This document shows, one piece after another, positions 17,046-25,388 of a DNA stretch of 64,000 nucleotides (the stretch's first letter is position 1; each line of letters starts with the position of its first letter). Origin of the DNA: Psychrobacillus faecigallinarum. GTDB taxonomy: Bacteria; Bacillota; Bacilli; Bacillales_A; Planococcaceae. The translations under genes were made by a program, and so were the position numbers. The notes beneath the pieces are model-generated. The model was not told the origin of the DNA and did no database searches. It worked only from the letters and a program-made list of their open reading frames with translations. Location of the stretch: the NCBI RefSeq assembly GCF_014836595.1, contig NZ_JACSQO010000004.1, forward strand, positions 248,001-312,000. Reading direction: 5' to 3'.

Positions 17046-17087
17046 TTATCTGAATTTTATATATTATCTGATTATATAATTATCTGA
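17046..17087 (+). repeat. Three direct repeats of ttatctga
   Basis: The octamer ttatctga occurs at 17046-17053, 17064-17071 and 17080-17087, with start-to-start distances of 18 and 16 bp. It sits between the two palindromic copies in the divergent promoter region. It may be a second set of regulator or activator sites; nothing more can be said from sequence alone. Confidence 0.45.
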
Positions 17088-17112
17088 AATATCTTTTTTA
17101 TTTATTGATTTC

Positions 17113-17130
17113 ATATATCAAATGATATAC
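17113..17130. promoter_or_regulatory. Candidate GntR-family operator, copy 2
   Basis: The near-palindrome atatatcaaatgatatac ends 24 bp before the preferred gntR start codon. It shares 16/18 positions with the 17016 copy (reverse orientation) and 15/18 with the site upstream of hpaB. Its position suggests autoregulation of gntR as well as control of the operon. Confidence 0.5.
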
Positions 17131-17154
17131 AATTCGTTTATTATGGAAACTATT

Positions 17155-17787
17155 ATGAATAAACGTCAATACGCATACAAAGTGATTAGAACTAGAATTG
17201 TAGATGGTACTTACACCCCAGGACAACGAATCGTTATTAACCAAATTGCAAAGGAGGTCGGCTCTAGTCATATCCCAGTTAGGGAAGCAATCCATCAACT
17301 GGAATCAGAACAGTTGCTTGAATTCAGGCCAAATGTTGGTGCAATAGTAAAAGGAATCGATAACCGACTATATCAGGAATCTTTGGAGGTACTCGCATTA
17401 CTGGAGGGCTATGCTACTTCAATTAGTGCAACCAATATCACTGCTCATGGCCTTTCAAAATTAAAAGAAATAAACCTTGAGATGCAAACTATGCTTGAAA
17501 ACTATGAATTGGACAAACTAGGATCACTAAATAGAGAATTCCATTTTCATATTTACTCGTTCTGTCCAAACCAATTACTAATCAATAATATCGAAGAGAC
17601 TTGGGGACGTTTAGATATAGTAAGACAGGCAGGTTTTACCTTCTACCCTAAGAGAACACCTCAGTCAATCGAGGAGCATGCATACCTTATTAAGTTAATG
17701 GAGTGCAATGCAAGCAGCTTGCAAATTGAGGAATATGCAAGGAATCATAAACTAAAAACACTTGAGGCCTTTAAACAGAGAAATTAA
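17155..17787 (+). CDS. GntR-family (FadR/FCD) transcriptional regulator
   Basis: The N-terminal winged helix is visible (YAYKVIRTRIVDGTYTPGQR ... SSHIPVREAIHQLESEQLL). It is followed by an all-helical FCD ligand domain with the usual histidines (NREFHFHIYSF, EEHAYLIK, YARNHKLK). FCD domains usually bind a metal and a carboxylate effector. I favour the ATG at 17155, with a weak GGAA ribosome site, giving 210 residues. Upstream in-frame codons at 17122 and 17143 lack a Shine-Dalgarno, and the 17122 one lies inside the putative operator. It is divergent from the aromatic operon, so local control by an aromatic acid is the likely role. Confidence 0.85.
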   Translation: MNKRQYAYKVIRTRIVDGTYTPGQRIVINQIAKEVGSSHIPVREAIHQLESEQLLEFRPNVGAIVKGIDNRLYQESLEVLALLEGYATSISATNITAHGLSKLKEINLEMQTMLENYELDKLGSLNREFHFHIYSFCPNQLLINNIEETWGRLDIVRQAGFTFYPKRTPQSIEEHAYLIKLMECNASSLQIEEYARNHKLKTLEAFKQRN

Positions 17788-17788
17788 C

Positions 17789-17820
17789 AACGTCGACTTC
17801 ATATAGTCGGCGTTTTTTAT
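17789..17820 (+). terminator. Rho-independent terminator of gntR
   Basis: A hairpin with arms aacgtcgac and gtcggcgtt (one mismatch) is followed by a run of T. It starts directly after the gntR stop codon. Confidence 0.85.
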
Positions 17821-18785
17821 CTTTCCCTTGTTAGCATTTTAAGTTCCTCTAATGCTTCTTGCCATTTATGTTCTGCTTCTAGTATCATTTTATTGAACAG
17901 CTCTTCAACGGAAGGTATGTTATCTATTAAACCAGCGATTTGACCACTGTTTAAAAAACCGTTTTCCAGGTCTCCCTCTATTGCACCCCGTTTATGATGC
18001 GACTCCGTCATGCTTTTCTCATAATCCTGAATAGTCATCCCACGTTTTTCAAGATCAATAATTTTACTAGCATATGGAGTTTTTAATACTCTTCGTATCC
18101 TCCCCACACTACGACCAACCAGTATTGTATCTACATCCCCAGCTTCAAGCAGTCGTTTTTTATAATTTTCATGAAATGGAGCTTCTTTTGTTGTAATCAA
18201 TCTAGTTCCAAGCTGTACTCCACTTGCACCAAGCGATATCGCTGCTGCTAACCCCTTTCCATCCCCGATCCCCCCTGCTGCTATAACAGGTAATTTCACT
18301 TGTTTAACTATTTGGGGTACCAAGGTAAAAGTAGTCAGCTCTAAATTAGAATTAATACCTGCTGCTTCAAATCCCTCAGCAATTAAAATATCTGCCCCTG
18401 CCTGTTCTGCTTTAAGTGCGTGTTTAACAGAAGCTACTAGGGCCATTACTAAAATACCGTGTTTATGCAATATAGGTATATAAGGGGCAGGGTTTCCGGC
18501 AGAAAGAGTAACAATAGGAATTTTATGTTTTATAACAAGTTCAATAAGCTGAACCACATAAGGAGAAACATTAATTGCAATATTGACTGCAAAATTTTTC
18601 GAAGTTCTTTTCTTTGTTTCTAAAATTATTTCTTCTACTTCACTTGGAGACATCGTTCCACATCCAATGGTCCCTAATCCCCCTGCCTCAGTCACTGCAG
18701 ATGAAAGCTGTGCATTGCTTATGTTCCCCATTCCGCCTTGAATAATAGGAAAAGTAATATCTAACATCTTACAAACGTATATCAT
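17817..18785 (-). CDS. Nitronate monooxygenase / FabK-like FMN oxidoreductase
   Basis: This 322-residue TIM-barrel flavoprotein is of the 2-nitropropane dioxygenase/FabK family. Visible landmarks are the FMN-binding N-terminus (FPIIQGGMGNISNAQL), ADILIAEGFEAAG, PVIAAGGIGDG and GVQLGTRLITTKEA. Members are annotated either as nitronate monooxygenase or as enoyl-ACP reductase II, and sequence alone does not separate these here. It lies between the aromatic operon regulator and the paa genes, divergent from paaY. A role in aromatic catabolism is possible but not shown. Start ATG behind GGGGTGG. Confidence 0.8.
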   Translation of the reverse strand: MIYVCKMLDITFPIIQGGMGNISNAQLSSAVTEAGGLGTIGCGTMSPSEVEEIILETKKRTSKNFAVNIAINVSPYVVQLIELVIKHKIPIVTLSAGNPAPYIPILHKHGILVMALVASVKHALKAEQAGADILIAEGFEAAGINSNLELTTFTLVPQIVKQVKLPVIAAGGIGDGKGLAAAISLGASGVQLGTRLITTKEAPFHENYKKRLLEAGDVDTILVGRSVGRIRRVLKTPYASKIIDLEKRGMTIQDYEKSMTESHHKRGAIEGDLENGFLNSGQIAGLIDNIPSVEELFNKMILEAEHKWQEALEELKMLTRER

Positions 18786-18866
18786 TTTTTATCCACCCCT
18801 ATTAAAATATGTTATATTATAATTAGTAGAATGACAATTGCTAAAATTAAAAAAGGAGTGAATTAT

Positions 18867-19391
18867 TTGATTATTTCGTTTAAAGGGCACACCCCAAGTA
18901 TAAGTGGTACAGCCATGATTGCACCAGGAGCTAAAATAATTGGAAATGTACGAATAGGAGATGAGTCTACTATTTGGTTCAATGCCGTATTACGGGGTGA
19001 CGAGGCACCTATTACTATTGGTAAGCGATGTAGCATACAGGATAATTCGACAATACATTTGTATGAAGACGCGCCAGTAATTATAGAAGATGAAGTAACT
19101 GTCGGACATAATGTTATTCTCCATGGATGCAGGGTTGGTAAGCGATCTATTATAGGAATGGGCTCTACTATTTTAGATCATTCCGAGATTGGTGAAGAAT
19201 GTATTGTAGGGGCAAACACCTTAGTTCCTTCTGGCAAGAAATTCCCTCCACGCTCTTTAATCGTTGGTTCGCCTGGAAAAGTAGTAAGAGAGTTAAATGA
19301 CAAAGATATAGAGCTAATTCAGCTATCTATAGACACCTATGTACAAAAAGGCTATGACTACCGAGAAATATTTGAAAATAATTTGGTATAA
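18867..19391 (+). CDS. paaY: PaaY-like gamma-carbonic-anhydrase-fold protein
   Basis: This is a left-handed beta-helix (hexapeptide repeat) protein with the metal-binding histidines in DNSTIHLYED and VTVGHNVILHGC. In paa clusters such proteins (PaaY) are thioesterases that clear dead-end CoA adducts. Elsewhere the fold is a gamma-carbonic anhydrase or acetyltransferase. The start is a TTG at 18867 behind AAAAGGAGTG; the in-frame ATG at 18831 has no ribosome site. Length is about 174 residues. It is separated from paaX by two unrelated genes but lies in the same catabolic region, which favours PaaY. Confidence 0.72.
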   Translation: MIISFKGHTPSISGTAMIAPGAKIIGNVRIGDESTIWFNAVLRGDEAPITIGKRCSIQDNSTIHLYEDAPVIIEDEVTVGHNVILHGCRVGKRSIIGMGSTILDHSEIGEECIVGANTLVPSGKKFPPRSLIVGSPGKVVRELNDKDIELIQLSIDTYVQKGYDYREIFENNLV

Positions 19392-19452
19392 CTAGTTATC
19401 AAATTATTTTCAATTAAAGTTGCATAAAAAACAAGGTCAGTTATGAGTTAAA

Positions 19453-19488
19453 ACTAAAAGCAGGGGATTTTTTTCCCCTGCTTTTAGT
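19453..19488. terminator. Bidirectional terminator between paaY and a small membrane protein gene
   Basis: A perfect 15-bp stem (core aaaagcagggga / tcccctgctttt) with a TTTTTT loop lies between convergent genes. Confidence 0.85.
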
Positions 19489-19494
19489 GCGCCG

Positions 19495-19689
19495 TTATAT
19501 TCCATCAAAAAGATTCCCTAATGCCCTAACAAGACCTCGCAGTATCCAAAACAATAAACGAAAAGGTAAAAAAAATAGTTCAGGAATCCAGAAAAAAATG
19601 TCCCCAAAAACATCTGCCCAAGTATATTTCTCTTGTTGACGTTTTCTTTCTGCTCTCTTTTCTTTTTTACGCTTCCATCGCTCACTCAT
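19495..19689 (-). CDS. Small basic membrane-associated protein, unknown
   Basis: This 64-residue protein has a strongly basic N-terminus (about half Lys/Arg in the first 20 residues). It is followed by a hydrophobic, aromatic-rich stretch (DIFFWIPELFFLPFRLLFW) that could form one membrane segment. I do not recognise a family. The coding call rests on length, composition, a shared terminator with paaY and its position between convergent genes. Confidence 0.55.
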   Translation of the reverse strand: MSERWKRKKEKRAERKRQQEKYTWADVFGDIFFWIPELFFLPFRLLFWILRGLVRALGNLFDGI

Positions 19690-19798
19690 GTAAAATACCC
19701 TTCTTTCGTAGGCCCTTATATTTTAAATTAATTTACGAACTACTATTAAAAAAGTTTCTAACAAACGTTATGTATTTTAATTAGTCATAGCTTCGGAA

Positions 19799-20443
19799 TT
19801 ATAAAGTAAATTCAAGAACCTCTCTAAGATCCTTTACAATATAGTTTGCTTTTTCCAGTTCCTCTGGCTGAGAGAAGTCAAATTCAACTCCAATTGCGAT
19901 CAAGTTATTATCTTTCGCTGCATTTATATCCGATGAGCGATCACCAATTACATATCCTGATGTAATTTGATTTTCTTTCAATACTCTTTCTACTAGCTCC
20001 GATTTATGGCCGGATGCAACAGTTTGTATACTATACACTTTCTTAATATACTTTTCCAGATCATATGTTTCGACTATTGCCTTCAAGTATTCTTCCTGTC
20101 CATTGCTAGCGATGAACACCTCGTAGTCCTTGCTTAAAGTCATTAAAAGCTTTTCTGCATGTGGATAGAGTGCACCCTCGTTGTTTTTGATCAAGGCGAT
20201 TAGTTGTTTATGAAAATATTCATTACTCTTTTCTCGAGTTTCGTTAGAATGCTTTGGGCAAAGAGTTTTCCAAACGGTAGGAAGTGTAACACCCATAATT
20301 TCTCGGTACTTTTCTATAGGCGTATCTTCGTTCCATAAATCTTGCCCTCTTAACATATTAAAAGTTTTTTCTAATGCAGGCTCTAATATTAAGTTTGTCT
20401 GAAATAACGTTCCGTCCATATCAAAAATACAGCATTTTTTCAT
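19799..20443 (-). CDS. HAD-superfamily hydrolase (phosphoglycolate-phosphatase-like)
   Basis: HAD motif I is FDMDGTLF, with nucleophile Asp near residue 7. Motif II is VFIASNGQEEY, and motifs III/IV lie around KSELVE and VIGDRSSDI. The 214-residue protein is of the PGP/PGMB type with an alpha-helical cap. The start is the ATG at 20443 behind GAGGAGGAG; the ORF upstream to 20458 reads through that ribosome site. It lies 64 bp downstream of paaX with a hairpin in between. The substrate is unknown. Confidence 0.8.
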   Translation of the reverse strand: MKKCCIFDMDGTLFQTNLILEPALEKTFNMLRGQDLWNEDTPIEKYREIMGVTLPTVWKTLCPKHSNETREKSNEYFHKQLIALIKNNEGALYPHAEKLLMTLSKDYEVFIASNGQEEYLKAIVETYDLEKYIKKVYSIQTVASGHKSELVERVLKENQITSGYVIGDRSSDINAAKDNNLIAIGVEFDFSQPEELEKANYIVKDLREVLEFTL

Positions 20444-20472
20444 TATTCTCCTCCTCATATCTTATAAATAAC

Positions 20473-20502
20473 GGAAACCGAACCTATTAAGATTCGGTTT
20501 CC
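20473..20502 (-). terminator. Hairpin downstream of paaX
   Basis: Ten-bp arms ggaaaccgaa and ttcggtttcc with a 10-nt loop follow the paaX stop. The trailing T run is weak, so it may only partly stop transcription into the HAD gene. Confidence 0.6.
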
Positions 20503-20507
20503 AAGCA

Positions 20508-21398
20508 CTATTCCTTTAAAAGTGGGTGGTAGTTAGCATCATATTTTACATCTTTTCTTTGAAGGTCATTATCTGCTTGAAAAACTTCTTCAAAAAATTC
20601 GCTTGCTGAAGGTGCAAGTAATTTATAATATTGCTCGAATAAAAGTGCAGCATGATTACCGCTCCATATTTCAGGTAACAGGTCCTTTGGAAGACCCGGA
20701 TCAATAAATAGGAACTTCCGATATTCATGAACTAATCTAGTTCTTTCTACAAAACATTCAGCTAATGACATTTTCTTATCATTCATCATACTTTGATGAA
20801 CTATATATTGTTGGCTATAAATGGTTATAAACTCTTTATATCTTGCTTCTATTTCTAAGAGTGGCCAGCTTTTTTCCACCAAAGCCTTGTTCTCTTTTGG
20901 ACCTTTATATTCTGAAACAAAAAAATCAACATATTCATTTATATCATACTTCTCTATTAAAAATTCTACTTCATTATCAAGATTATTAGGAGATATCCAA
21001 CAACCATTTGAAAAGCTGCCAAATCCGCTCCACAACAACTCCTTACGAAGCTCATCACGTATCTGCCTTTTTTCTTCAGGAATTGTATACATTAATATGC
21101 GCCATTTACCATCCCATTCATTGGGCATCAGCTTAAAGATTCGATTCGCAGCTTCTTCCATTCTTAATTTACCTCGTTTGGTAAGAAAATAATAGCTTTT
21201 GTTTCCTACTTTCTCAGATTCTAACCATCCCTGTTTCATCATTCTAGAGACCGCTACCCGGACTGATTGTTCATTATGTCCAAATTCCTTGAGAAGACGA
21301 ATAAGGCTACCAATCCATATTTTATTGCCATAGTGTCTTATATAATCGCCATATATCGTAAAGATCATTGACTGTGTGTTAGACATACTTTCATTCAC
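20508..21398 (-). CDS. paaX: PaaX-family repressor of phenylacetate catabolism
   Basis: PaaX represses paa operons and is released by phenylacetyl-CoA. The 296-residue protein has the N-terminal winged helix (MIFTIYGDYIRHYGNKIWIG ... NEQSVRVAVSRMMKQGWL), the central DGKWRILMYTIPEEKR segment, and the C-terminal effector domain typical of the family. It is near paaJ and a site resembling a PaaX operator, so it probably controls the nearby paa genes and itself. Two Met codons (1 and 5) compete as start. Confidence 0.92.
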   Translation of the reverse strand: MNESMSNTQSMIFTIYGDYIRHYGNKIWIGSLIRLLKEFGHNEQSVRVAVSRMMKQGWLESEKVGNKSYYFLTKRGKLRMEEAANRIFKLMPNEWDGKWRILMYTIPEEKRQIRDELRKELLWSGFGSFSNGCWISPNNLDNEVEFLIEKYDINEYVDFFVSEYKGPKENKALVEKSWPLLEIEARYKEFITIYSQQYIVHQSMMNDKKMSLAECFVERTRLVHEYRKFLFIDPGLPKDLLPEIWSGNHAALLFEQYYKLLAPSASEFFEEVFQADNDLQRKDVKYDANYHPLLKE

Positions 21399-21420
21399 TC
21401 TTTTCTAATTTACCTACTAG

Positions 21421-21437
21421 AAATATATCACGAATTC
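21421..21437. promoter_or_regulatory. Candidate PaaX operator
   Basis: On the minus strand the sequence TTTAGAATTCGTGAT agrees at 14 of 15 positions with the E. coli-type PaaX site as I recall it (WWTRTRATTCGYGWT). It lies 20-40 bp upstream of the paaX start. Autoregulation is inferred. The rest of the 307-bp gap to paaJ is AT-rich with no other recognisable element except the paaJ terminator. Confidence 0.4.
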
Positions 21438-21643
21438 TAAATTATTTCACTATTTTGTTATAAGGATATACTAATTATTTCCCTGAAAATAATTTAATTT
21501 TCTGTATTTATAAACCTCATATAGATTAAACAAATTTTATTGTTAAAGCATTTAATCTAGAAATATATTACATATTTTATAGTGCGAATGGTTGTTAGGG
21601 TGAATATAAAAATAAAATCATTAGTTTATTTAGGCATTAGAAA

Positions 21644-21686
21644 AACATCTCTTACAAACGGTACGTCAAACGCACATAGAGATGTT
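21644..21686 (-). terminator. Terminator downstream of paaJ
   Basis: Nine-bp arms aacatctct and agagatgtt enclose a 25-nt loop that contains a small inner hairpin. On the minus strand the stem is followed by TTTTTCT. It ends the paa operon before paaX. Confidence 0.6.
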
Positions 21687-21705
21687 CTTGTATTTATATT
21701 CGGAC

Positions 21706-22908
21706 TTACTGAATACCTTCAAATATTGCTGAAATTCCCTGACCTACACCTACACACATCGTAGCGAGGCCGTATTTAGTTTCTCTTTTTCTCATCTCGT
21801 AAATAAGTGTGGTCACAATTCTTGCTCCACTAGCACCTAAGGGATGTCCGAGTGCAATTGCACCTCCGTTTACATTAACGATTTGTGGATCTAGCCCTAG
21901 TTCCCTTATACATGCCAGTGATTGAGAAGCAAATGCTTCATTCAATTCTATTAATCCGATATCCTCTATTTTTAAACCTGCACGTTTCAAAGCCTTTCTT
22001 GTTGCAAATACGGGTCCAAGTCCCATGAGAGCTGGTTCTAGACCGATAGTTGCAGCAGCAACATATCTTGCAATAGGCTTTAAGTCTAATTCCCTTGCTT
22101 TATCTGCACTCATTAGAAGTAACCCAGCCGCACCATCGTTAACACCAGATGCATTTCCTGCTGTCACAGTACCACCCTCAAAAAGAGGAGCTAATTTTTT
22201 TAACTTTCCTAAGCTTGTTTCTGGTCGGGGGTGTTCGTCGGCCACAACCAATACTTCTTCTCCTTTCTGATTTGTAAACCTCACAGGAATTATCTCATTT
22301 AAAAAACGATTATCCTCCATCGCGTTTTTAGCCCTTTGTTGACTTTCAAAGGAGAAGATATCTTGATCCTCCCTAGATATTCTGTGCTTCACAGCAACAT
22401 TCTCAGCAGTCTTTAGCATAGAATCAGTACCGTACAACTCTTTTAATAATGGATTTATAAATCGCCATCCAATCGTTGTATCTACAAGCTCCATATCTCC
22501 TCTTGGAAATTCTTTCGTAGGCTTAGCCATTACGTAAGGAGCACGAGTCATACTTTCTGTTCCGCCGGCAATATATATATCACCATCTCCTACTGCAATT
22601 GCTCGAGCTGCATAAAGTATTGCATCTAAACCTGAACCACAAAGTCTATTAATTGTAGTGCCACCAACCTCTAACGGTAGTCCTGAGAGTAACGAAGCCA
22701 TCCTCGCTACATTACGATTATCCTCCCCAGCTTGGTTGGCATTTCCTAAAATAACTTCTTCTATTTGATCGACTGGAAGTCCTTTATTTCTTTCTATAAG
22801 TCCCTTTATAACAAAGGATGCTAAATCATCTGGCCTTATACTTTTTAAACATCCATTATACCTACCGATAGGAGTGCGTACAGCATCTACTATTACAACT
22901 TCTCTCAT
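21706..22908 (-). CDS. paaJ: 3-oxoadipyl-CoA thiolase
   Basis: PaaJ cleaves 3-oxoadipyl-CoA (and 3-oxo-5,6-dehydrosuberyl-CoA) to succinyl-CoA and acetyl-CoA in the last steps of the phenylacetate pathway. The 400-residue thiolase has acylated Cys90 ([11 protein letters not shown]), the NEAFASQ motif, His in [11 protein letters not shown], and a late Cys in MCVGVGQG. Placement at the 3' end of the paa operon, 8 bp after paaH, supports PaaJ/PcaF over a general acetyl-CoA acetyltransferase. Confidence 0.9.
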   Translation of the reverse strand: MREVVIVDAVRTPIGRYNGCLKSIRPDDLASFVIKGLIERNKGLPVDQIEEVILGNANQAGEDNRNVARMASLLSGLPLEVGGTTINRLCGSGLDAILYAARAIAVGDGDIYIAGGTESMTRAPYVMAKPTKEFPRGDMELVDTTIGWRFINPLLKELYGTDSMLKTAENVAVKHRISREDQDIFSFESQQRAKNAMEDNRFLNEIIPVRFTNQKGEEVLVVADEHPRPETSLGKLKKLAPLFEGGTVTAGNASGVNDGAAGLLLMSADKARELDLKPIARYVAAATIGLEPALMGLGPVFATRKALKRAGLKIEDIGLIELNEAFASQSLACIRELGLDPQIVNVNGGAIALGHPLGASGARIVTTLIYEMRKRETKYGLATMCVGVGQGISAIFEGIQ

Positions 22909-22916
22909 TTCTTAAT

Positions 22917-23777
22917 TCACTCTCCCTCTTCCGTATAGCTATAAACGCCCCTGCCCGTCTTTCTTCCAAGCCGGCCAGCTTTAACGTATTGTTCAAGTAA
23001 AGGCGCTGGCCGATATTTTTCACCAAGCTTTTCATGTAAATACTTTAAATTATTTAATCGAGTATCTAATCCAACAAGATCACCGAGTTCAAAAGGTCCC
23101 ATTGGATAATTCAAGCCTAATTTTATGGCTTTATCAATTTCTTCCGGAGTACCTAAGCCTTCCTGAAGCATATAGAATGCTTCATTACCAACCAGTGCAC
23201 TTATTCGACTAGTAATAAACCCTGGAAACTCTCTAATTACCACCGTTTCCTTGCCCATCTGCTTAGCAACTTTTTTTATAATTTCCACGGTATCATCACT
23301 AGTTTCTAGCCCTCTCACTAGTTCTACCAATGGCATTTTATGTACTGGATTAAAAAAGTGCATAGCAATTGTCTTATCAGGACGTTTAGCGAAGGATGCA
23401 ATTTCTGTTGGGCTCATAGTAGAGGTATTAGTTGCAAAATAACATTCTGCTTTAGCATGTTCTTCTATTATCTCAAACACTGTTCTCTTAATTGCAGCTT
23501 TCTCAGGAACAGCTTCTATTACTAAATCAGCTCCTTGCACCGCTATAGTAAGATCTAATTCAAAACTAAGGTTGTATAAATATTTTTCTGCCATTTCAGT
23601 AGTTAGTTTTTCTCTTTCAATACCTTTTTCAAATAAAGCCTCGATTTCTTGCTTAGCTTGTTCTAAGGCTACTTGATTGTTGTCCACAACTGTTACCTCA
23701 TAATTAGACAGAGCTGCTACATAGGCAATTCCTCGTCCCATTACACCGGAGCCTACAACAACTATATGATTAACCAA
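22917..23777 (-). CDS. paaH: 3-hydroxyacyl-CoA dehydrogenase, PaaH
   Basis: PaaH oxidises 3-hydroxyadipyl-CoA with NAD. The Rossmann motif is VVGSGVMGRGIA. Also visible are the catalytic region MHFFNPVHKMPLVELV and PGFITSRISALVGNEAF. The start is a TTG at 23777, placed 7-8 nt after GGGGAGGTG. The ATG-containing frame reaching 23825 would add a meaningless extension ahead of the Rossmann fold. The product is 286 residues, normal for the single-function enzyme. It is followed closely by paaJ. Confidence 0.9.
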   Translation of the reverse strand: MVNHIVVVGSGVMGRGIAYVAALSNYEVTVVDNNQVALEQAKQEIEALFEKGIEREKLTTEMAEKYLYNLSFELDLTIAVQGADLVIEAVPEKAAIKRTVFEIIEEHAKAECYFATNTSTMSPTEIASFAKRPDKTIAMHFFNPVHKMPLVELVRGLETSDDTVEIIKKVAKQMGKETVVIREFPGFITSRISALVGNEAFYMLQEGLGTPEEIDKAIKLGLNYPMGPFELGDLVGLDTRLNNLKYLHEKLGEKYRPAPLLEQYVKAGRLGRKTGRGVYSYTEEGE

Positions 23778-23856
23778 AAACAGCACCTCCCCTATTTGTT
23801 TATGTAGAAAAAAGACAGGAACCATCTTTAAGTTCCCGCCCTTTTAATGTATTTCT

Positions 23857-25374
23857 TTAAAGCCCCAAAGGATTTAATGGACGGCTTCCATAGTAAGATA
23901 AGATACTCTTAGTTTCTGTGTACAGATCTAACGTTTCGATGCAAAGCTCTCGTCCAAAGCCTGATTGCTTGTATCCACCAAAAGGAGTTCCTGGAAATGC
24001 TGAAAACGGACAATTCACCATTACTATACCTGCCTTGATCTGATTAGCAACTCTTGTAGCTCTTGCTCCATCCTTTGACCAAATAGCAGAGCCAAGTCCA
24101 AAAGTAGTATCGTTAGCTAATTTAATCGCTTCTTTTTCATCTTTAAATTTCATTACGACCACAACCGGCCCAAATATCTCTTCCTTTACTACGCTCATCT
24201 CGTGATTTACGTTAGAAATTATAGTCGGCTCAAACCAAAAACCATTCTCAAATCCTTTTGGAGAACATTTATGGCCTCCTGCTATAATCTCTGCCCCATC
24301 CTTTATCGCTGATTGAACATATCCATTTATCGTATCCAACTGTGTTTGGTCTATAATAGCACCAACATGTGTTCCTTTATCAAAAGGATCTCCTAATTGA
24401 AGTCTTTTTGTCTTTTCTAGAAACTTACTTACAAACTCTTCATAAATATCTTCTTGCACATACAAGCGAGAACGAGCTTCACAAGATTGACCTGAATTAT
24501 AAAAAATCCCAAATAAAGAGCCATCAACAGCTGCATCAATATCCGCATCAGCAAACACTATACTGGGGGACTTTCCTCCAAGTTCTAGAGTTACCCGCTT
24601 CAAGCTTTCAGAAGCTTTTCCCATAATGTCTTTCCCTATAGGGGTAGACCCTGTAAAAGCAACCTTATCCACTTCAGCGTGCTCTACTAAATAATTTCCA
24701 ATTTCTGAGCCTGAACCAGGAACAATGTTGACAACTCCTGGTGGAACACCTGCCTCCAAACAAATTTCACCTAGTATTATGGCAGTTAATGGAGTTAAAG
24801 ACGCTGGCTTCACAATAACAGAACAGCCTACAGCTATTGCTGGCGCTATTTTCCATGCAGCCATCATCAGCGGATAATTCCAAGGTATAATTTGTGCACA
24901 AACTCCAACAGGTTCTTTTTCTGTATAGTTATGAAACTGACCTGGCACATTATTGACAGAACCTCGGTGTCCAACAATTGCTCCCGCGTAAAACTCAAAA
25001 TCCTCAATAGCTTGGGTTACTTGACCTTGAGCAGCGTGAAGCGTCTTTCCAGTATCTAAAATCTCTAACTCCACTAACTCATTGAAGCGAGAACGCATAA
25101 TTGCAGCAATTTTATTTATAATCTGTGCTCTGCGACCTACAGGATACATTTTCCACTTACCGTGATCAAAAGAGTTACGCGCTGCTGCAATTGCCTTTTC
25201 TGCATCTTCCTTGGTAGCCTTAGCAACCTCAGCTACAAGTTCTCCGTTAGCTGGGTTAAAGGTTTTAATTGTTTCACCTTTCGAGCCTTTCATCTTTTCT
25301 CCATTTATTATTAAATGATAAAATTCTCTTTTTAGAGACTCTTTTTCGGTTTTATCGTCTTTAATAGTTGTCAT
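23857..25374 (-). CDS. Aldehyde dehydrogenase of the paa operon
   Basis: This is a 505-residue ALDH with catalytic Cys298 (YNSGQSCEARSR), Glu264 (LELGGKSP) and Asn in IIPWNYP. In E. coli the semialdehyde formed after ring opening is oxidised by the N-terminal ALDH domain of PaaZ. Here the protein has no C-terminal MaoC-type hydratase domain. It is therefore a stand-alone candidate for 3-oxo-5,6-dehydrosuberyl-CoA semialdehyde oxidation (PacL-like role), an inference from position between paaG and paaH. Betaine/phenylacetaldehyde dehydrogenase activity is the alternative, since the sequence is generic. Confidence 0.8.
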   Translation of the reverse strand: MTTIKDDKTEKESLKREFYHLIINGEKMKGSKGETIKTFNPANGELVAEVAKATKEDAEKAIAAARNSFDHGKWKMYPVGRRAQIINKIAAIMRSRFNELVELEILDTGKTLHAAQGQVTQAIEDFEFYAGAIVGHRGSVNNVPGQFHNYTEKEPVGVCAQIIPWNYPLMMAAWKIAPAIAVGCSVIVKPASLTPLTAIILGEICLEAGVPPGVVNIVPGSGSEIGNYLVEHAEVDKVAFTGSTPIGKDIMGKASESLKRVTLELGGKSPSIVFADADIDAAVDGSLFGIFYNSGQSCEARSRLYVQEDIYEEFVSKFLEKTKRLQLGDPFDKGTHVGAIIDQTQLDTINGYVQSAIKDGAEIIAGGHKCSPKGFENGFWFEPTIISNVNHEMSVVKEEIFGPVVVVMKFKDEKEAIKLANDTTFGLGSAIWSKDGARATRVANQIKAGIVMVNCPFSAFPGTPFGGYKQSGFGRELCIETLDLYTETKSILSYYGSRPLNPLGL

Positions 25375-25388
25375 GAATAAGACACTCC

